Below are positions 1 to 8,224 of a stretch of DNA of 64,000 bases, one piece after another. The DNA is from Streptomyces sp. 11x1 (lineage in GTDB: Bacteria; Actinomycetota; Actinomycetes; Streptomycetales; Streptomycetaceae). The stretch covers positions 5,977,001 through 6,041,000 of the forward strand of contig NZ_CP122458.1 of the NCBI RefSeq assembly GCF_032598905.1, read 5' to 3'. The notes under the pieces are model-generated. The model was not told where the DNA came from and ran no database searches. It saw only the letters and a program-made list of their open reading frames with translations. The position numbers were made by a program, and so were the translations under genes. Positions within the stretch are counted from its first letter, which is position 1. The number at the start of each line of letters is the position of its first letter.

Positions 1-770
1 AGCGGAACCTCGACGTCGGTCACATTCTCGCCGCCCTGCTCGAATCCGGGTTCGGCGCGCGCACTGTTCCCACTGTTGAGGATTCCATCGGCCTGGGGCG
101 TGCCGCACTTCACATTGCGCAGCCAGAGCCGGCCGTCCGGTGTTCCGCTGGGCAGGAGTTGCGGGTAGAAGACGTGGACGGCGGTGGAGTTCTCGCTGGG
201 TGAGAAGAACACCGTCTGGCCGTCCTGGGCCTCCTTGTACGTGGCCTTGAGGAAACCGCTCACGTCGGTGCGCTTGTGGGACCACATGAAGAAGGCGATG
301 TGGTCCGCCTTGACCGTGTCGGACCTGGAGAAGGAGAACGACGACGTGGTGTCGTCGCGCTTGATGTTGAATTCCTGCGTGGCGAACTTGACCCCGATCT
401 CGAAGACGGAGCTCGCCAGCTTGGTGCTGCCGTCCGTGTTGAAGCCGTCCTCCAGCTGGATGACGCGGGTCACGGACGCCGTGCCGCTGAACGTCTTCGT
501 CGCCGCGGTGCTGACTCCGCAGTTGTCGGTCACCGAGGTGACCCGCTCGTTGGGGCCGAGGCTGTCGTTCCTGAACTGGACGTCGACGAACTCGCAGTTC
601 TCCAGCTTGTCCGAGTCCGTACGGCAGTCGGTGGCCACCTCGTCAGGGGTGGCGGCTCCCGCGCTGTACATCAGCGGGACGGCCAGCCCGAGGGCGACGA
701 CCGGCGCCAGCGCGAGGGTGATGCGCTTCTTCTTGCTGCGGTGGTTGCCGCTGCGCCCGGTGCGTGTCAT
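1..770 (-). CDS. Secreted protein, unknown function (3' end outside window)
   Basis: The reading frame starts at ATG 770 and stays open to the left edge, so at least 256 residues are visible and the C-terminus is missing. The N-terminus is a clear signal peptide: basic residues (MTRTGRSGNHRSKKKR), a hydrophobic stretch and a small-residue exit near residue 35. The mature part has several cysteines (in TDCR, ENCEF, DNCGV, VKCGT) and long Ser/Thr-rich stretches with alternating polarity around residues 80-160. This pattern reminds me of aerolysin/ETX-MTX2 beta-hairpin toxins, but that is inference. The neighbouring secreted gene lies 120 bp upstream on the same strand, so the two probably form one transcript. 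No enzyme motif is visible. Confidence 0.8.
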   Translation of the reverse strand, partial: MTRTGRSGNHRSKKKRITLALAPVVALGLAVPLMYSAGAATPDEVATDCRTDSDKLENCEFVDVQFRNDSLGPNERVTSVTDNCGVSTAATKTFSGTASVTRVIQLEDGFNTDGSTKLASSVFEIGVKFATQEFNIKRDDTTSSFSFSRSDTVKADHIAFFMWSHKRTDVSGFLKATYKEAQDGQTVFFSPSENSTAVHVFYPQLLPSGTPDGRLWLRNVKCGTPQADGILNSGNSARAEPGFEQGGENVTDVEVP

Positions 771-890
771 GGGATCTCCTGCGAGGGTGAGGGGGAAAGT
801 GCTGGTGGGAAGGGTCCCGCCGGAAGGGGGAGGTGATCCGGCGCGAGGTGGGACGGGGGCGACCGAGAGCCTTCGGCCGACGGGCTCGGG

Positions 891-1631
891 TCAGCAGTCC
901 TCCAGGACGACCTTGGTGGTGCCGTCCGCGAGTCCGGGCGTGCCCGCGGCGCTCTCCAGGATGACCGGCCCCTCGACGACCTCCGGTGCCACGAAGTTCT
1001 TCTCGGGCGAGGGGTTCACGGCGAAGCTTCCGGGGTCGGCGTCGAGGTGCACCCGCCATTCGCCGGTCATACGCTGCATCTTCGGCGTGAAGGTGACGTG
1101 CATGACCTTGCCGACCGGGACTTCCCGCACCTCCGACTCGCTGGCGGTGGCCGTCTTGATCGTCATGTCCAGCGTTCCCTTGTGCTTCACCCAGCCACCG
1201 CTCAGAGCTCCGAAGAGACCGCCGAGGGCGCCCTGCTGGGTGGCGGTGTACTTGCCCTGACCCTGGCCCACCGCCTTCGAGAACTCGGTGGTCACCTTCG
1301 ACGGTTCGGTGGCGTTCGGCTCGCAGTTCGGGAAGTCGACGGTGACCTTCTCCGTGGGGCCGTCGAAGGTCTCGAAGTTCGTCTCGACGAAATCACAGGT
1401 GTCGGATTCGAATCCGTCCCCGAGACCGCCGCCGAAATCGCTCGTCGACTGCTGCTTTCCGTTGAGTTTCGCGGTCCTTTCACACATCCGCATGATCTGG
1501 TCGACGGACGGCTCGTCGGCGGCGTTGGCCGACGGCAGCAGCACGGTGACGGTGGCCGCGCAGGTCGCGAGTGAGGCACCGATCGCCAAGTATCGGACCT
1601 TCTTGTTCCTGAAGCGCCTCTTGGCTGCCAT
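891..1631 (-). CDS. Secreted protein, unknown function, possible beta-pore-forming fold
   Basis: This 246-residue protein has a signal peptide (MAAKRRFRNKKVRYLAIG, then a hydrophobic core ending at PSANA-AD near residue 38). The mature part carries five cysteines: C49, C79, C102, one near the middle and one at the extreme C-terminus. It has a glycine-rich hydrophobic segment (GALGGLFGALSGGW) followed by VPVGKVMHVTFTPKMQRMTG, a layout resembling the strand-hairpin-strand region of ETX/MTX2-type toxins. I infer a beta-rich secreted protein; function is not established. It is the first gene of a likely two-gene transcript with the secreted gene at 1-770. An AGGAGAGA Shine-Dalgarno sequence precedes ATG 1631. 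Confidence 0.8.
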   Translation of the reverse strand: MAAKRRFRNKKVRYLAIGASLATCAATVTVLLPSANAADEPSVDQIMRMCERTAKLNGKQQSTSDFGGGLGDGFESDTCDFVETNFETFDGPTEKVTVDFPNCEPNATEPSKVTTEFSKAVGQGQGKYTATQQGALGGLFGALSGGWVKHKGTLDMTIKTATASESEVREVPVGKVMHVTFTPKMQRMTGEWRVHLDADPGSFAVNPSPEKNFVAPEVVEGPVILESAAGTPGLADGTTKVVLEDC

Positions 1632-1762
1632 GACTGTCTCTCCTTGGGGGGTGCTTTACCTTCCGATGGAGGATTATTGGGGTTCTGTGCAGCATGTGGA
1701 CAGAGTCAAATGTCCCTACTCTCCGGTCGGTTCTGATTGCATATGCAAGCTGTCGTCGCCTC

Positions 1763-1779
1763 TCTGACGCATCGTCAGA
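1763..1779. promoter_or_regulatory. Inverted-repeat operator, CTGACG-N3-CGTCAG type (site 1)
   Basis: TCTGACG-CAT-CGTCAGA is a perfect palindrome with 7-bp arms and a 3-bp spacer. It lies 48 bp upstream of the SDR start at 1827. The same arms recur at 2601, 2662, 36829 and 37448. The size and symmetry are typical of TetR-family operators; the cognate regulator is not in this window. Confidence 0.75.
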
Positions 1780-1826
1780 TCTGGCGGTACCCTGACCTCG
1801 ACCAACACACCGCGATGGGAGTCCCC

Positions 1827-2579
1827 ATGGGCAAGCTCGACGGACGTGTCGTCCTCGTCACAGGTGCCGCGCGCGGCCAGGGCGAGCAGGAGGCTCGGCT
1901 CTTCCGGTCGGAGGGGGCCGAGGTGGTCGTCGCCGACGTCCTCGACGACCAGGGGGAGGCCCTCGCCAAGGAGATCGGCGCCCTCTACGTCCATCTGGAC
2001 GTGAGCCGCGAGGACGACTGGACGGCCGCGGTGGCCGCCGCCAAGGGGGCGTACGGACGCGTCGACGGGCTGGTCAACAACGCCGGTGTGCTGCGCTTCA
2101 ACTCCCTCGTCGACACCCCTCTCGACGAGTTCATGCAGGTGGTGCGGGTCAACCAGGTCGGCGTCTTCCTCGGCGTCAAGACCCTGGCCCCGGAGATCGA
2201 GGCGGCCGGCGGGGGCACGATCGTCAACACCGCCTCGTACACGGGGATGACGGGGATGGCGTACGTCGGCGCGTACGCGGCGACCAAGCACGCCATCGTC
2301 GGACTCACCCGGGTCGCCGCGCTGGAGCTGGCCCGCAAGGGCATCCGGGTCAACGCCGTCTGCCCCGGTGCCGTCGACACCGCGATGACCGACCCGGGCG
2401 ACGAGGTGTCCGCCGAGGCCGTCGACAAGCTCTATCGCAAGCGCATCCCGCTCGGCCGGATCGGCCGCCCCGAGGAGATCGCCCGCCTCGCCCTCTTCCT
2501 CTCCTGCGCGGACTCCTCCTACATCACCGGGCAGCCGTTCGTGATCGACGGGGGCTGGCTGGCCGGAGTGAGCCTCTGA
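1827..2579 (+). CDS. SDR-family NAD(P)-dependent oxidoreductase
   Basis: A 250-residue classical short-chain dehydrogenase. The cofactor-binding TGAARGQG motif is at about residues 11-18, NNAG at about 83-86, the catalytic serine in NTASYTG and YAATK as the catalytic Tyr/Lys pair. The C-terminal DGGWLAG is normal for the family, so the gene is full length. ATG 1827 was chosen because GGGAG (1817-1821) sits five bases upstream; the frame is open to 1737 but the upstream part does not look coding. It would oxidise or reduce an alcohol/ketone of unknown substrate. A CTGACG operator lies upstream, and the LLM, amidohydrolase and aldehyde dehydrogenase genes follow on the same strand. Confidence 0.9.
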   Translation: MGKLDGRVVLVTGAARGQGEQEARLFRSEGAEVVVADVLDDQGEALAKEIGALYVHLDVSREDDWTAAVAAAKGAYGRVDGLVNNAGVLRFNSLVDTPLDEFMQVVRVNQVGVFLGVKTLAPEIEAAGGGTIVNTASYTGMTGMAYVGAYAATKHAIVGLTRVAALELARKGIRVNAVCPGAVDTAMTDPGDEVSAEAVDKLYRKRIPLGRIGRPEEIARLALFLSCADSSYITGQPFVIDGGWLAGVSL

Positions 2580-2600
2580 CCGCCCGCCCCGAGCACGCAT

Positions 2601-2615
2601 CTGACGGTACGTCAG
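2601..2615. promoter_or_regulatory. Inverted-repeat operator, CTGACG-N3-CGTCAG type (site 2)
   Basis: CTGACG-GTA-CGTCAG is a perfect 6-bp-arm palindrome 100 bp before the LLM gene and 21 bp after the SDR stop. It shares its arms exactly with site 1. Confidence 0.7.
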
Positions 2616-2661
2616 CTATTGACGCTCCACGGGGCCGGTGGAACAGTCGGCCGTGTCAATA

Positions 2662-2678
2662 TCTGACGGACAGTCAGA
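2662..2678. promoter_or_regulatory. Inverted-repeat operator, CTGACG type with one mismatch (site 3)
   Basis: TCTGACG-GAC-AGTCAGA matches the repeated operator with a single substitution in the right arm. It is 38 bp upstream of the LLM start. With site 2 it forms a pair about 61 bp centre to centre. Confidence 0.65.
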
Positions 2679-2715
2679 AGCAGCAGAGGATCTGACCGTG
2701 GGACGGTGAACCTCC

Positions 2716-3834
2716 TTGGAATTCGGGCTCTTTGTACAGGGATACGTGGGCAAGCGGGCCGAGACCGACCCCCTCGCGGAGCACAAGGCGCTGATGGAGG
2801 AGACCGAGTACGTCATCCAGGCGGACAAGTCCGGCTTCAAGTACGCCTGGGCCTCCGAGCACCACTTCCTGGAGGAGTACTCGCACCTCTCGGCCAACGA
2901 CGTCTTCCTCGGTTACCTCGCACACGCGACGGACCGCATCCACCTCGGCTCCGGCATCTTCAACCCGCTCGCCCAGGTCAACCACCCCGTGAAGGTCGCC
3001 GAGAAGGTCACCATGCTCGACCACCTCACCGAGGGCCGTTTCGAGTTCGGCAGCGGGCGCGGGGCAGGCTCCCACGAGATCCTCGGGTTCATCCCCGGGG
3101 TGACCGACATGAACTACACCAAGGAGATCTGGGAAGAGACCATCGCCGAGTTCCCCAAGATGTGGCTCCAGGACGAGTACGTCGGCTTCCAGGGCAAGCA
3201 CTGGTCGCTGCCGCCGCGCAAGATCCTGCCCAAGCCGTACGGGAAGTCCCACCCCGCGATGTGGTACGCCGCCGGGTCGCCGCCGTCGTACTCCATGGCC
3301 GCGCGCAAGGGGCTCGGGGTGCTCGGCTTCAGTGTGCAGAAGGTCTCCGACATGGAGTGGGTGCTGGAGAAGTACAAGACCGCCATCGTCGACGCCGAGC
3401 CCATCGGGGACTTCGTCAACGACAACGTGATGGTGACGACCACCGCGATCTGCGCGCCCACGCACGACGAGGCGGTGCGCATCGCGGTGGACGGCGGGCT
3501 GCACTATCTGCCGTCGCTGGTCTTCCGGTATCACGACACGTTCCCCCGGCCGGACGGCTTCCCCGTGTGGCCCGAGACGCTGCCCGAGTACAACGAGGAG
3601 TTCATCGAACTGCTCATCGAGGAAGAGCTGTTGATCTGCGGGGACCCGGACGAGGTGTTCCGGCAGTGCAAGCGGTGGGAGCAGGCCGGGGCGGACCAGC
3701 TGAGCTTCGGGTTGCCGGTGGGGGTGCCGAAGGAGGCGACGCTGCAGACGATCCGGTTGGTGGGGGAGCACGTGATTCCGAAGATCGACACGGATCCTGT
3801 GCATCGGACTTCGCGGTTCCGAGGAGCCGTCTGA
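2716..3834 (+). CDS. LLM-class flavin-dependent oxidoreductase (bacterial luciferase-like)
   Basis: A 372-residue protein of the luciferase-like monooxygenase superfamily, which uses reduced FMN or F420. It starts at the rare codon TTG 2716 (MEFGLFVQGY); an upstream in-frame GTG is blocked by a stop, so TTG is the only sensible start. Family features include WASEHHF near residue 36, the HLGSGIFNPL strand, TEGRFEFGSGRG and a C-terminal region that binds the flavin. It could catalyse a monooxygenation or an F420-linked oxidation; sequence alone does not decide. Two CTGACG-type operators lie directly upstream, and the amidohydrolase gene starts 108 bp downstream. Confidence 0.88.
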   Translation: MEFGLFVQGYVGKRAETDPLAEHKALMEETEYVIQADKSGFKYAWASEHHFLEEYSHLSANDVFLGYLAHATDRIHLGSGIFNPLAQVNHPVKVAEKVTMLDHLTEGRFEFGSGRGAGSHEILGFIPGVTDMNYTKEIWEETIAEFPKMWLQDEYVGFQGKHWSLPPRKILPKPYGKSHPAMWYAAGSPPSYSMAARKGLGVLGFSVQKVSDMEWVLEKYKTAIVDAEPIGDFVNDNVMVTTTAICAPTHDEAVRIAVDGGLHYLPSLVFRYHDTFPRPDGFPVWPETLPEYNEEFIELLIEEELLICGDPDEVFRQCKRWEQAGADQLSFGLPVGVPKEATLQTIRLVGEHVIPKIDTDPVHRTSRFRGAV

Positions 3835-3870
3835 GGTCCGAGTGGCGGCTGCGGGTCGTGGGGGCTGGTC

Positions 3871-3890
3871 GCGCAGTTCCCCGCGCCCCT
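3871..3890. repeat. Copy of the GCGCAGTTCCCCGCGCCCCT intergenic repeat core
   Basis: This 20-bp core sits in the 108-bp gap between the LLM and amidohydrolase genes. The same core occurs as both arms of the inverted repeat at 46694-46792 and, reverse-complemented with small changes, four times in the 130-bp tandem repeats at 32427-32893. It is a dispersed intergenic element; here only a single arm is present. Confidence 0.8.
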
Positions 3891-3942
3891 TAAAGGTACA
3901 GGTGGCACCCATCCTTACCAGGCACCCCGGAAGGAGCGAGTC

Positions 3943-5673
3943 GTGCTCGACCATGTCATCAAAGGTGTGACCGTCGTCGACGGGACCGGTGCGCCCGCGT
4001 ACACCGCTGATGTCGGCCTGCGGGACGGCCGTATCGCCGTCATCGGGGAGGTGACGGAGGAGGCACGGTCCTCGGAGGACGCCGCCGGGCTCGTGCTCGC
4101 GCCCGGGTTCGTCGACCCCCACACCCACTACGACGCGCAGCTGTTCTGGGACCCGTACGCGACGCCGTCGCTCAACCACGGGGTGACCACCGTCGCGGGC
4201 GGGAACTGCGGGTTCACGCTCGCGCCGCTCAACCCCGCCCGGCCCGAGGACGCCGACTACACGCGGCGGATGATGTCCAAGGTCGAGGGGATGTCGCTGG
4301 TCGCGTTGGAGGAGGGCGCCCCCTGGACCTGGCACGGCTTCGGGGAGTACCTGGACGCGCTCGAAGGGCGGATCGCCGTCAACGCCGGCTTCATGGTGGG
4401 CCATTGCGCGCTGCGGCGGTACGTGATGGGGCCGGACGCCATCGGCGGGCAGCCGAGCCCCGAGCAACTGGACGCCATGCTGCGGCTGTTCCACGAGGCG
4501 ATGGACGCGGGCGCCTGGGGCCTGTCGACCACGCAGTCCTCGACGCACAGCGACGGCGACGGGCAGCCGGTCGCGTCGCGGCACGCGAAACCCGCCGAGC
4601 TCATCGCGTTGTCGCGGGCGGTGGGCGAGCACGAGGGCACCCAGATCGAGGCGATCGTCGCCGGATGCCTGGACCAGTTCAGCGACGACGAGATCGACCT
4701 CTTCGTCGAGATGAGCGCCGTGGCCGGGCGCCCCCTCAACTGGAACGTGCTGACCATCGACTCCACCGTCCCCGAACGCGTGCCGAGGCAGCTGGAGGCG
4801 AGCGAGCGGGCCCGCAAGGCGGGCGGCCGGGTCGTCGCCCTCACCATGCCGATCCTCACGCCGATGAACATGTCCCTGGGCACGTTCTGCGCGCTGAACC
4901 TGATCCCCGGCTGGGGCCCGATCCTGGGCCTGCCGGTGCCCGAGCGGATCGAGCGGCTGCGTGACCCGGAGGTACGGGCGGAGATGCTGCGGCGCGCGGA
5001 CTCCAAGGAGGCCGGGGTCTTCCGGCGGCTCGCCAACTTCGGGCGGTACGTCATCGGCGACACCTACAGCGAGGCGAACGAGGGCCTCACCGGGCGGGTC
5101 GTGCGCGACATCGCCGCCGAGCGCGGACAGGAACCGTTCGAGTGCCTGGTGGAGATCTGCGCCGCCGACGACCTCCGTACGGTCCTGTGGCCCATGCCGA
5201 CCGACAACGACCCCGACTCCTGGACCCTGCGCGCCGAGACCTGGCGGCACGAGGACGTCCTCCTCGGCGGCTCCGACGCCGGCGCCCACCTGGACCGCAT
5301 GTGCGGCGCGCCGTACACGACCCGGTTCATCGGCGACTGTCTGCGCGGCCGGAAGCTGGTCGGGCTGGAGCAGGCGGTGAAGATGCTCACGGACGACCCG
5401 GCGCGCCTCTTCGGCCTCCGGGAACGGGGTCAGGTGCGGGAGGGGTGGCATGCGGACCTCGTCCTCTTCGACCCGGAGCGCGTCGACGCAGGCAAGGCCA
5501 CCCTGGTGCACGACCTGCCGGGTGACAGCCCGCGCCTCGACTCCAGGGCCATCGGCGTACGGGCGGTCTGGGTCAACGGTGTCGAGGCGATCCGCGACGA
5601 CGTGGTGACCGGCGCCGTCCCCGGGAAGGTGCTGCGCAGCGGGCGGGACACCCGGACGGTGAGTACGCGGTGA
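3943..5673 (+). CDS. Amidohydrolase, N-acyl-D-amino-acid deacylase-like
   Basis: A 576-residue metal-dependent amidohydrolase. GTG 3943 is preceded by AAGGAG six bases upstream. The N-terminal beta-sandwich strand (IKGVTVVDGTGAPAY) is followed by the metal motif GFVDPHTHYDAQ near residue 57. NGGNCGFTLAP-like sequence at about residue 88 (AGGNCGFTLAP), GHCALR near 150 and the late aspartate in GGSDAGAHL near 446 are family hallmarks. The family hydrolyses N-acyl-D-amino acids or related amides; the true substrate is unknown. Its stop overlaps the aldehyde dehydrogenase start (GTGA), so the two are translationally coupled and probably act in one catabolic route. Confidence 0.88.
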   Translation: MLDHVIKGVTVVDGTGAPAYTADVGLRDGRIAVIGEVTEEARSSEDAAGLVLAPGFVDPHTHYDAQLFWDPYATPSLNHGVTTVAGGNCGFTLAPLNPARPEDADYTRRMMSKVEGMSLVALEEGAPWTWHGFGEYLDALEGRIAVNAGFMVGHCALRRYVMGPDAIGGQPSPEQLDAMLRLFHEAMDAGAWGLSTTQSSTHSDGDGQPVASRHAKPAELIALSRAVGEHEGTQIEAIVAGCLDQFSDDEIDLFVEMSAVAGRPLNWNVLTIDSTVPERVPRQLEASERARKAGGRVVALTMPILTPMNMSLGTFCALNLIPGWGPILGLPVPERIERLRDPEVRAEMLRRADSKEAGVFRRLANFGRYVIGDTYSEANEGLTGRVVRDIAAERGQEPFECLVEICAADDLRTVLWPMPTDNDPDSWTLRAETWRHEDVLLGGSDAGAHLDRMCGAPYTTRFIGDCLRGRKLVGLEQAVKMLTDDPARLFGLRERGQVREGWHADLVLFDPERVDAGKATLVHDLPGDSPRLDSRAIGVRAVWVNGVEAIRDDVVTGAVPGKVLRSGRDTRTVSTR

Positions 5674-7157
5674 GCGGGCCGGGGTCTTCGGCGGGGGCCG
5701 CGGAGGAGTCCGCGCGGCGCCGGCTGTTCATCGGCGGCTCCTGGGTGGAGCCGGACGGCGGGCACTACGAGGTGGTCGACCCGGCGACGGAGGAGGTCGT
5801 CGGGTGGGCGCCGGAGGCCTCGCGGGCCCAGACGCACGCGGCGGCGGCCGCCGCCCGGGAGGCCTTCGGCCCCTGGTCGAGGACGCCCGCCGCCGAGCGG
5901 GCCGCGATCCTCGCCCGTACGGCGGACCACATACGACGCCATCTCGTCCCGTACGCCGAACTCGCGCAGGCCGAGAGCGGCGCGACGACCGGGACGGCGC
6001 GGGCCATGCAGGTGGGGGTGGGCGCCGCCCGGTTCCAGCGGTACGCGCGCGTGGAGCCGGTGGAGGAGCCGATCGCGCCCCAGATCAACGAGGCCGGGCC
6101 GTTCGGGAGGGCGGCCGTGATGGGCGCCCTCGCCGTGCGGCAGCCCGTGGGCGTGGTCACCTGTATCACCTCGTACAACAACCCCTGGGCCAACCCGGCC
6201 GGGAAGATCGCCCCCGCCCTCGCCATGGGCAACACGGTGGTCGTCAAGCCTGCCCCGCAGGACCCGCTCTCCGTCTACCGCATGGCGGAGGCCCTGGAGG
6301 CCGCCGGTGTTCCGCCGGGTGTGGTGAACGTGGTGAGCGGGTCGGGGACGGAGGTCGGTGAGGCCGCCGTGGACTCACCGGACGTCGACATGGTCAGCTT
6401 CACCGGCTCGACGGCGGTCGGGCGGCGGATCGCGGAGGTGTGCGGGCGCGGGATGAAGCGCCAGCTGATGGAGCTGGGCGGGAAGGGCGCGGCGGTCGTC
6501 TTCGACGACGCGGACCTGGGCGCGGCCGTGGCCGGCATCGCCACCACCTTCACCTTCTACAGCGGGCAGATCTGCACGGCGCCGACCCGGGTGATCGCGC
6601 AGCGCGACGTCTACGACCGGCTGGTCACCCAACTGGCCGCCTACGCGGCCAGGTTGCCGGTCGGCGACCCGCGCGAGCCGGGCACGGCGGTCGGGCCGGT
6701 GATCTCGGCGGCCCACCGCGACCGCGTCGAGGCGTATGTCGAACTGGGCCGCAAGGAGGGGGCGCGGGTGGTCACGGGGGGTGAACGGCCGCCGTACGAA
6801 CGGGGTTTCTGGGTGGCGCCGACCCTGCTGGCCGACTGCGCCCCCGATATGCGGGTCGTCCGCGAGGAGATCTTCGGCCCGGTCGTGGTCGTCCTCCCCT
6901 TCGACGACGAGGACCAGGCCATCGCGCTCGCCAACGACAGCGACTACGGCCTCATCGACTACGTCTGGTCCGGCGACGTCGCCCGGGCGTTCCGGGTGGC
7001 GCGGCGCCTCCGGGCGGGCGGTGTCGGCGTGAACACGGTCGGCCGCAACATGGAGGCACCGTTCGGAGGGTTCAAGCAGAGCGGAGTGGGGCGCGACGTG
7101 GGTTCGTACGCGCTGCACGCGTACAGCGAGACGCAGGCGATCGTGTGGCCGGGGTGA
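5670..7157 (+). CDS. Aldehyde dehydrogenase family protein
   Basis: A 495-residue NAD(P)-dependent aldehyde dehydrogenase of normal length. Catalytic Cys302 lies in FYSGQICTAPTR and general-base Glu268 in LMELGGKGA, with Asn170/171 in TSYNNPW and the cofactor motif SFTGSTAVG near 243-251. C-terminal EEIFGPV and FGGFKQSG match the family. GTG 5670 overlaps the upstream amidohydrolase stop by four bases, showing translational coupling. It would convert an aldehyde released by the upstream enzymes to the carboxylic acid. Substrate not inferable from sequence. Confidence 0.92.
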   Translation: MSGPGSSAGAAEESARRRLFIGGSWVEPDGGHYEVVDPATEEVVGWAPEASRAQTHAAAAAAREAFGPWSRTPAAERAAILARTADHIRRHLVPYAELAQAESGATTGTARAMQVGVGAARFQRYARVEPVEEPIAPQINEAGPFGRAAVMGALAVRQPVGVVTCITSYNNPWANPAGKIAPALAMGNTVVVKPAPQDPLSVYRMAEALEAAGVPPGVVNVVSGSGTEVGEAAVDSPDVDMVSFTGSTAVGRRIAEVCGRGMKRQLMELGGKGAAVVFDDADLGAAVAGIATTFTFYSGQICTAPTRVIAQRDVYDRLVTQLAAYAARLPVGDPREPGTAVGPVISAAHRDRVEAYVELGRKEGARVVTGGERPPYERGFWVAPTLLADCAPDMRVVREEIFGPVVVVLPFDDEDQAIALANDSDYGLIDYVWSGDVARAFRVARRLRAGGVGVNTVGRNMEAPFGGFKQSGVGRDVGSYALHAYSETQAIVWPG

Positions 7158-7206
7158 GTCGTCCCCCTCTCTCTCCTCGGCTCGCCGGTGACGCGATGAT
7201 GTTCGA

Positions 7207-7899
7207 ATGCGTGGGTTGGGTGGGGAGAGCGGGTCGAGCGGGTCGAGTACGTCTGGTGGGGTCGGTGGGGTCGGTGGGGTCGGTGGGGTCGATGGGGTCG
7301 GTGGGGCTGGTGGGCGTCCTCTGCTCTACCTGGACGTGGACGGGCCCCTGAACCCGTACGCCGCGAAGCCGGAGCGGCGGCCCGCCGGGTACTCGACCCA
7401 CCGGATGAAGCCGCAGGGCTGGCTCGACCGGCATCCGGGCGAGCCGGCGGCGTACGTCAAGCCGTTGCGGGTCTGGCTGAACGAGGAGCACGGGCGGCGG
7501 CTGCTGGAGCTGGGGCGCCTGTACGACCTGGTGTGGGCGACGACGTGGGGCGCCGAGGCGAACACGTACATCGGACCGGTGCTCGGGCTGCCGGAACTGC
7601 CGGTGGTGGAGTGGCCGGTGGTGGAGCGGCCGGGGGCGGCCCGGGACCGGCCGGCGCCCGGCGCGACGTCCTGGCCGACCGGTCTGTTCTGGAAGACACC
7701 GCGTCTCGTCGAGCACGCGGCGGGCCGCCGTTTCGCGTGGGTGGACGACGAACTGACCGCTGTGGACAGGGACTTCGTCACCGGACACCACGGCCCAGCC
7801 GCCCTGCTGCACCGCATCGACCCCCGACTGGGCCTGCGGGAAGCGGACTTCACCGCCCTGGCCGAGTTCGCGCGAGTCACCGGTCGACCGAGTACGTGA
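7207..7899 (+). CDS. HAD-domain protein with glycine-repeat N-terminus
   Basis: A 230-residue protein. From about residue 38 it contains LLYLDVDGPLNPYAA, the DxDG motif of HAD-superfamily hydrolases, followed by WATTWGAEAN and FAWVDDEL, which fit the HAD_SAK_2-like group used as a domain in RNA-repair proteins. Residues 2-37 are a Gly/Ser/Val tract encoded by a tandem 9-bp repeat. ATG 7207 is the only ATG before the DxDG motif, but it has no convincing ribosome-binding site, so the true start may be a nearby TTG. Function in this host is unknown. Confidence 0.75.
   Translation: MRGLGGESGSSGSSTSGGVGGVGGVGGVDGVGGAGGRPLLYLDVDGPLNPYAAKPERRPAGYSTHRMKPQGWLDRHPGEPAAYVKPLRVWLNEEHGRRLLELGRLYDLVWATTWGAEANTYIGPVLGLPELPVVEWPVVERPGAARDRPAPGATSWPTGLFWKTPRLVEHAAGRRFAWVDDELTAVDRDFVTGHHGPAALLHRIDPRLGLREADFTALAEFARVTGRPST
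7252..7314 (+). repeat. Tandem 9-bp repeat (GTCGGTGGG) inside a coding region
   Basis: Seven consecutive 9-bp units, five of them GTCGGTGGG or one change from it, encode repeated Gly-Gly-Val before the HAD domain. A length change by whole units would keep the frame. Confidence 0.9.
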
Positions 7900-7924
7900 C
7901 GTGGACGAGGGCGTCGCGCTCGCG

Positions 7925-8224
7925 TTACAGATCGAACACCGCGCGCAGCCCGATCTCGACGGCTTCCATGACGCGTGCGTCGACCGCTCCGAGGTCTTCG
8001 GAGAAACGAGCGGAGGACAAGGTGCGGAATTCGCCGAGCACGATGGTGCCGGAGGAGGGGAAGCCGACCGGGATGTCCACGAGTGTCGCCTCGCGCACCT
8101 TCTGTGGGTAGACCAGGACGCAGGTGGCGGTCTTGTTCTGCTCGTTGAGCGCGTCGGACGAGATCACCAGGACGTGTGCGCGGCCTCTGGCGAAGGACAG
8201 CTGGTAGACGTGGCCGCGCTTCAC
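7925..8224 (-). CDS. PemK/MazF-family toxin
   Basis: A 99-residue protein beginning MKRGHVYQLSFARGRAHVLV from GTG 8224, typical of MazF/PemK endoribonucleases (beta-barrel mRNA interferases), followed by VLVISSDALNEQNKTATCVL and a conserved strand SSGTIVLGEFRTLS that contributes the catalytic Arg/Thr region. Its start overlaps the stop of the small upstream gene by four bases (GTGA), the usual antitoxin-toxin arrangement. It converges on the HAD gene, whose stop is 25 bp away. Confidence is high for family, unknown for activity. Confidence 0.87.
   Translation of the reverse strand: MKRGHVYQLSFARGRAHVLVISSDALNEQNKTATCVLVYPQKVREATLVDIPVGFPSSGTIVLGEFRTLSSARFSEDLGAVDARVMEAVEIGLRAVFDL

Noticed and set aside
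2674..5511. Very long open frame on the minus strand opposite the LLM and amidohydrolase genes
   Set aside because: It is antisense to two genes with clear family motifs, has Arg/His/Pro-rich composition and no domain; typical GC-rich shadow frame.
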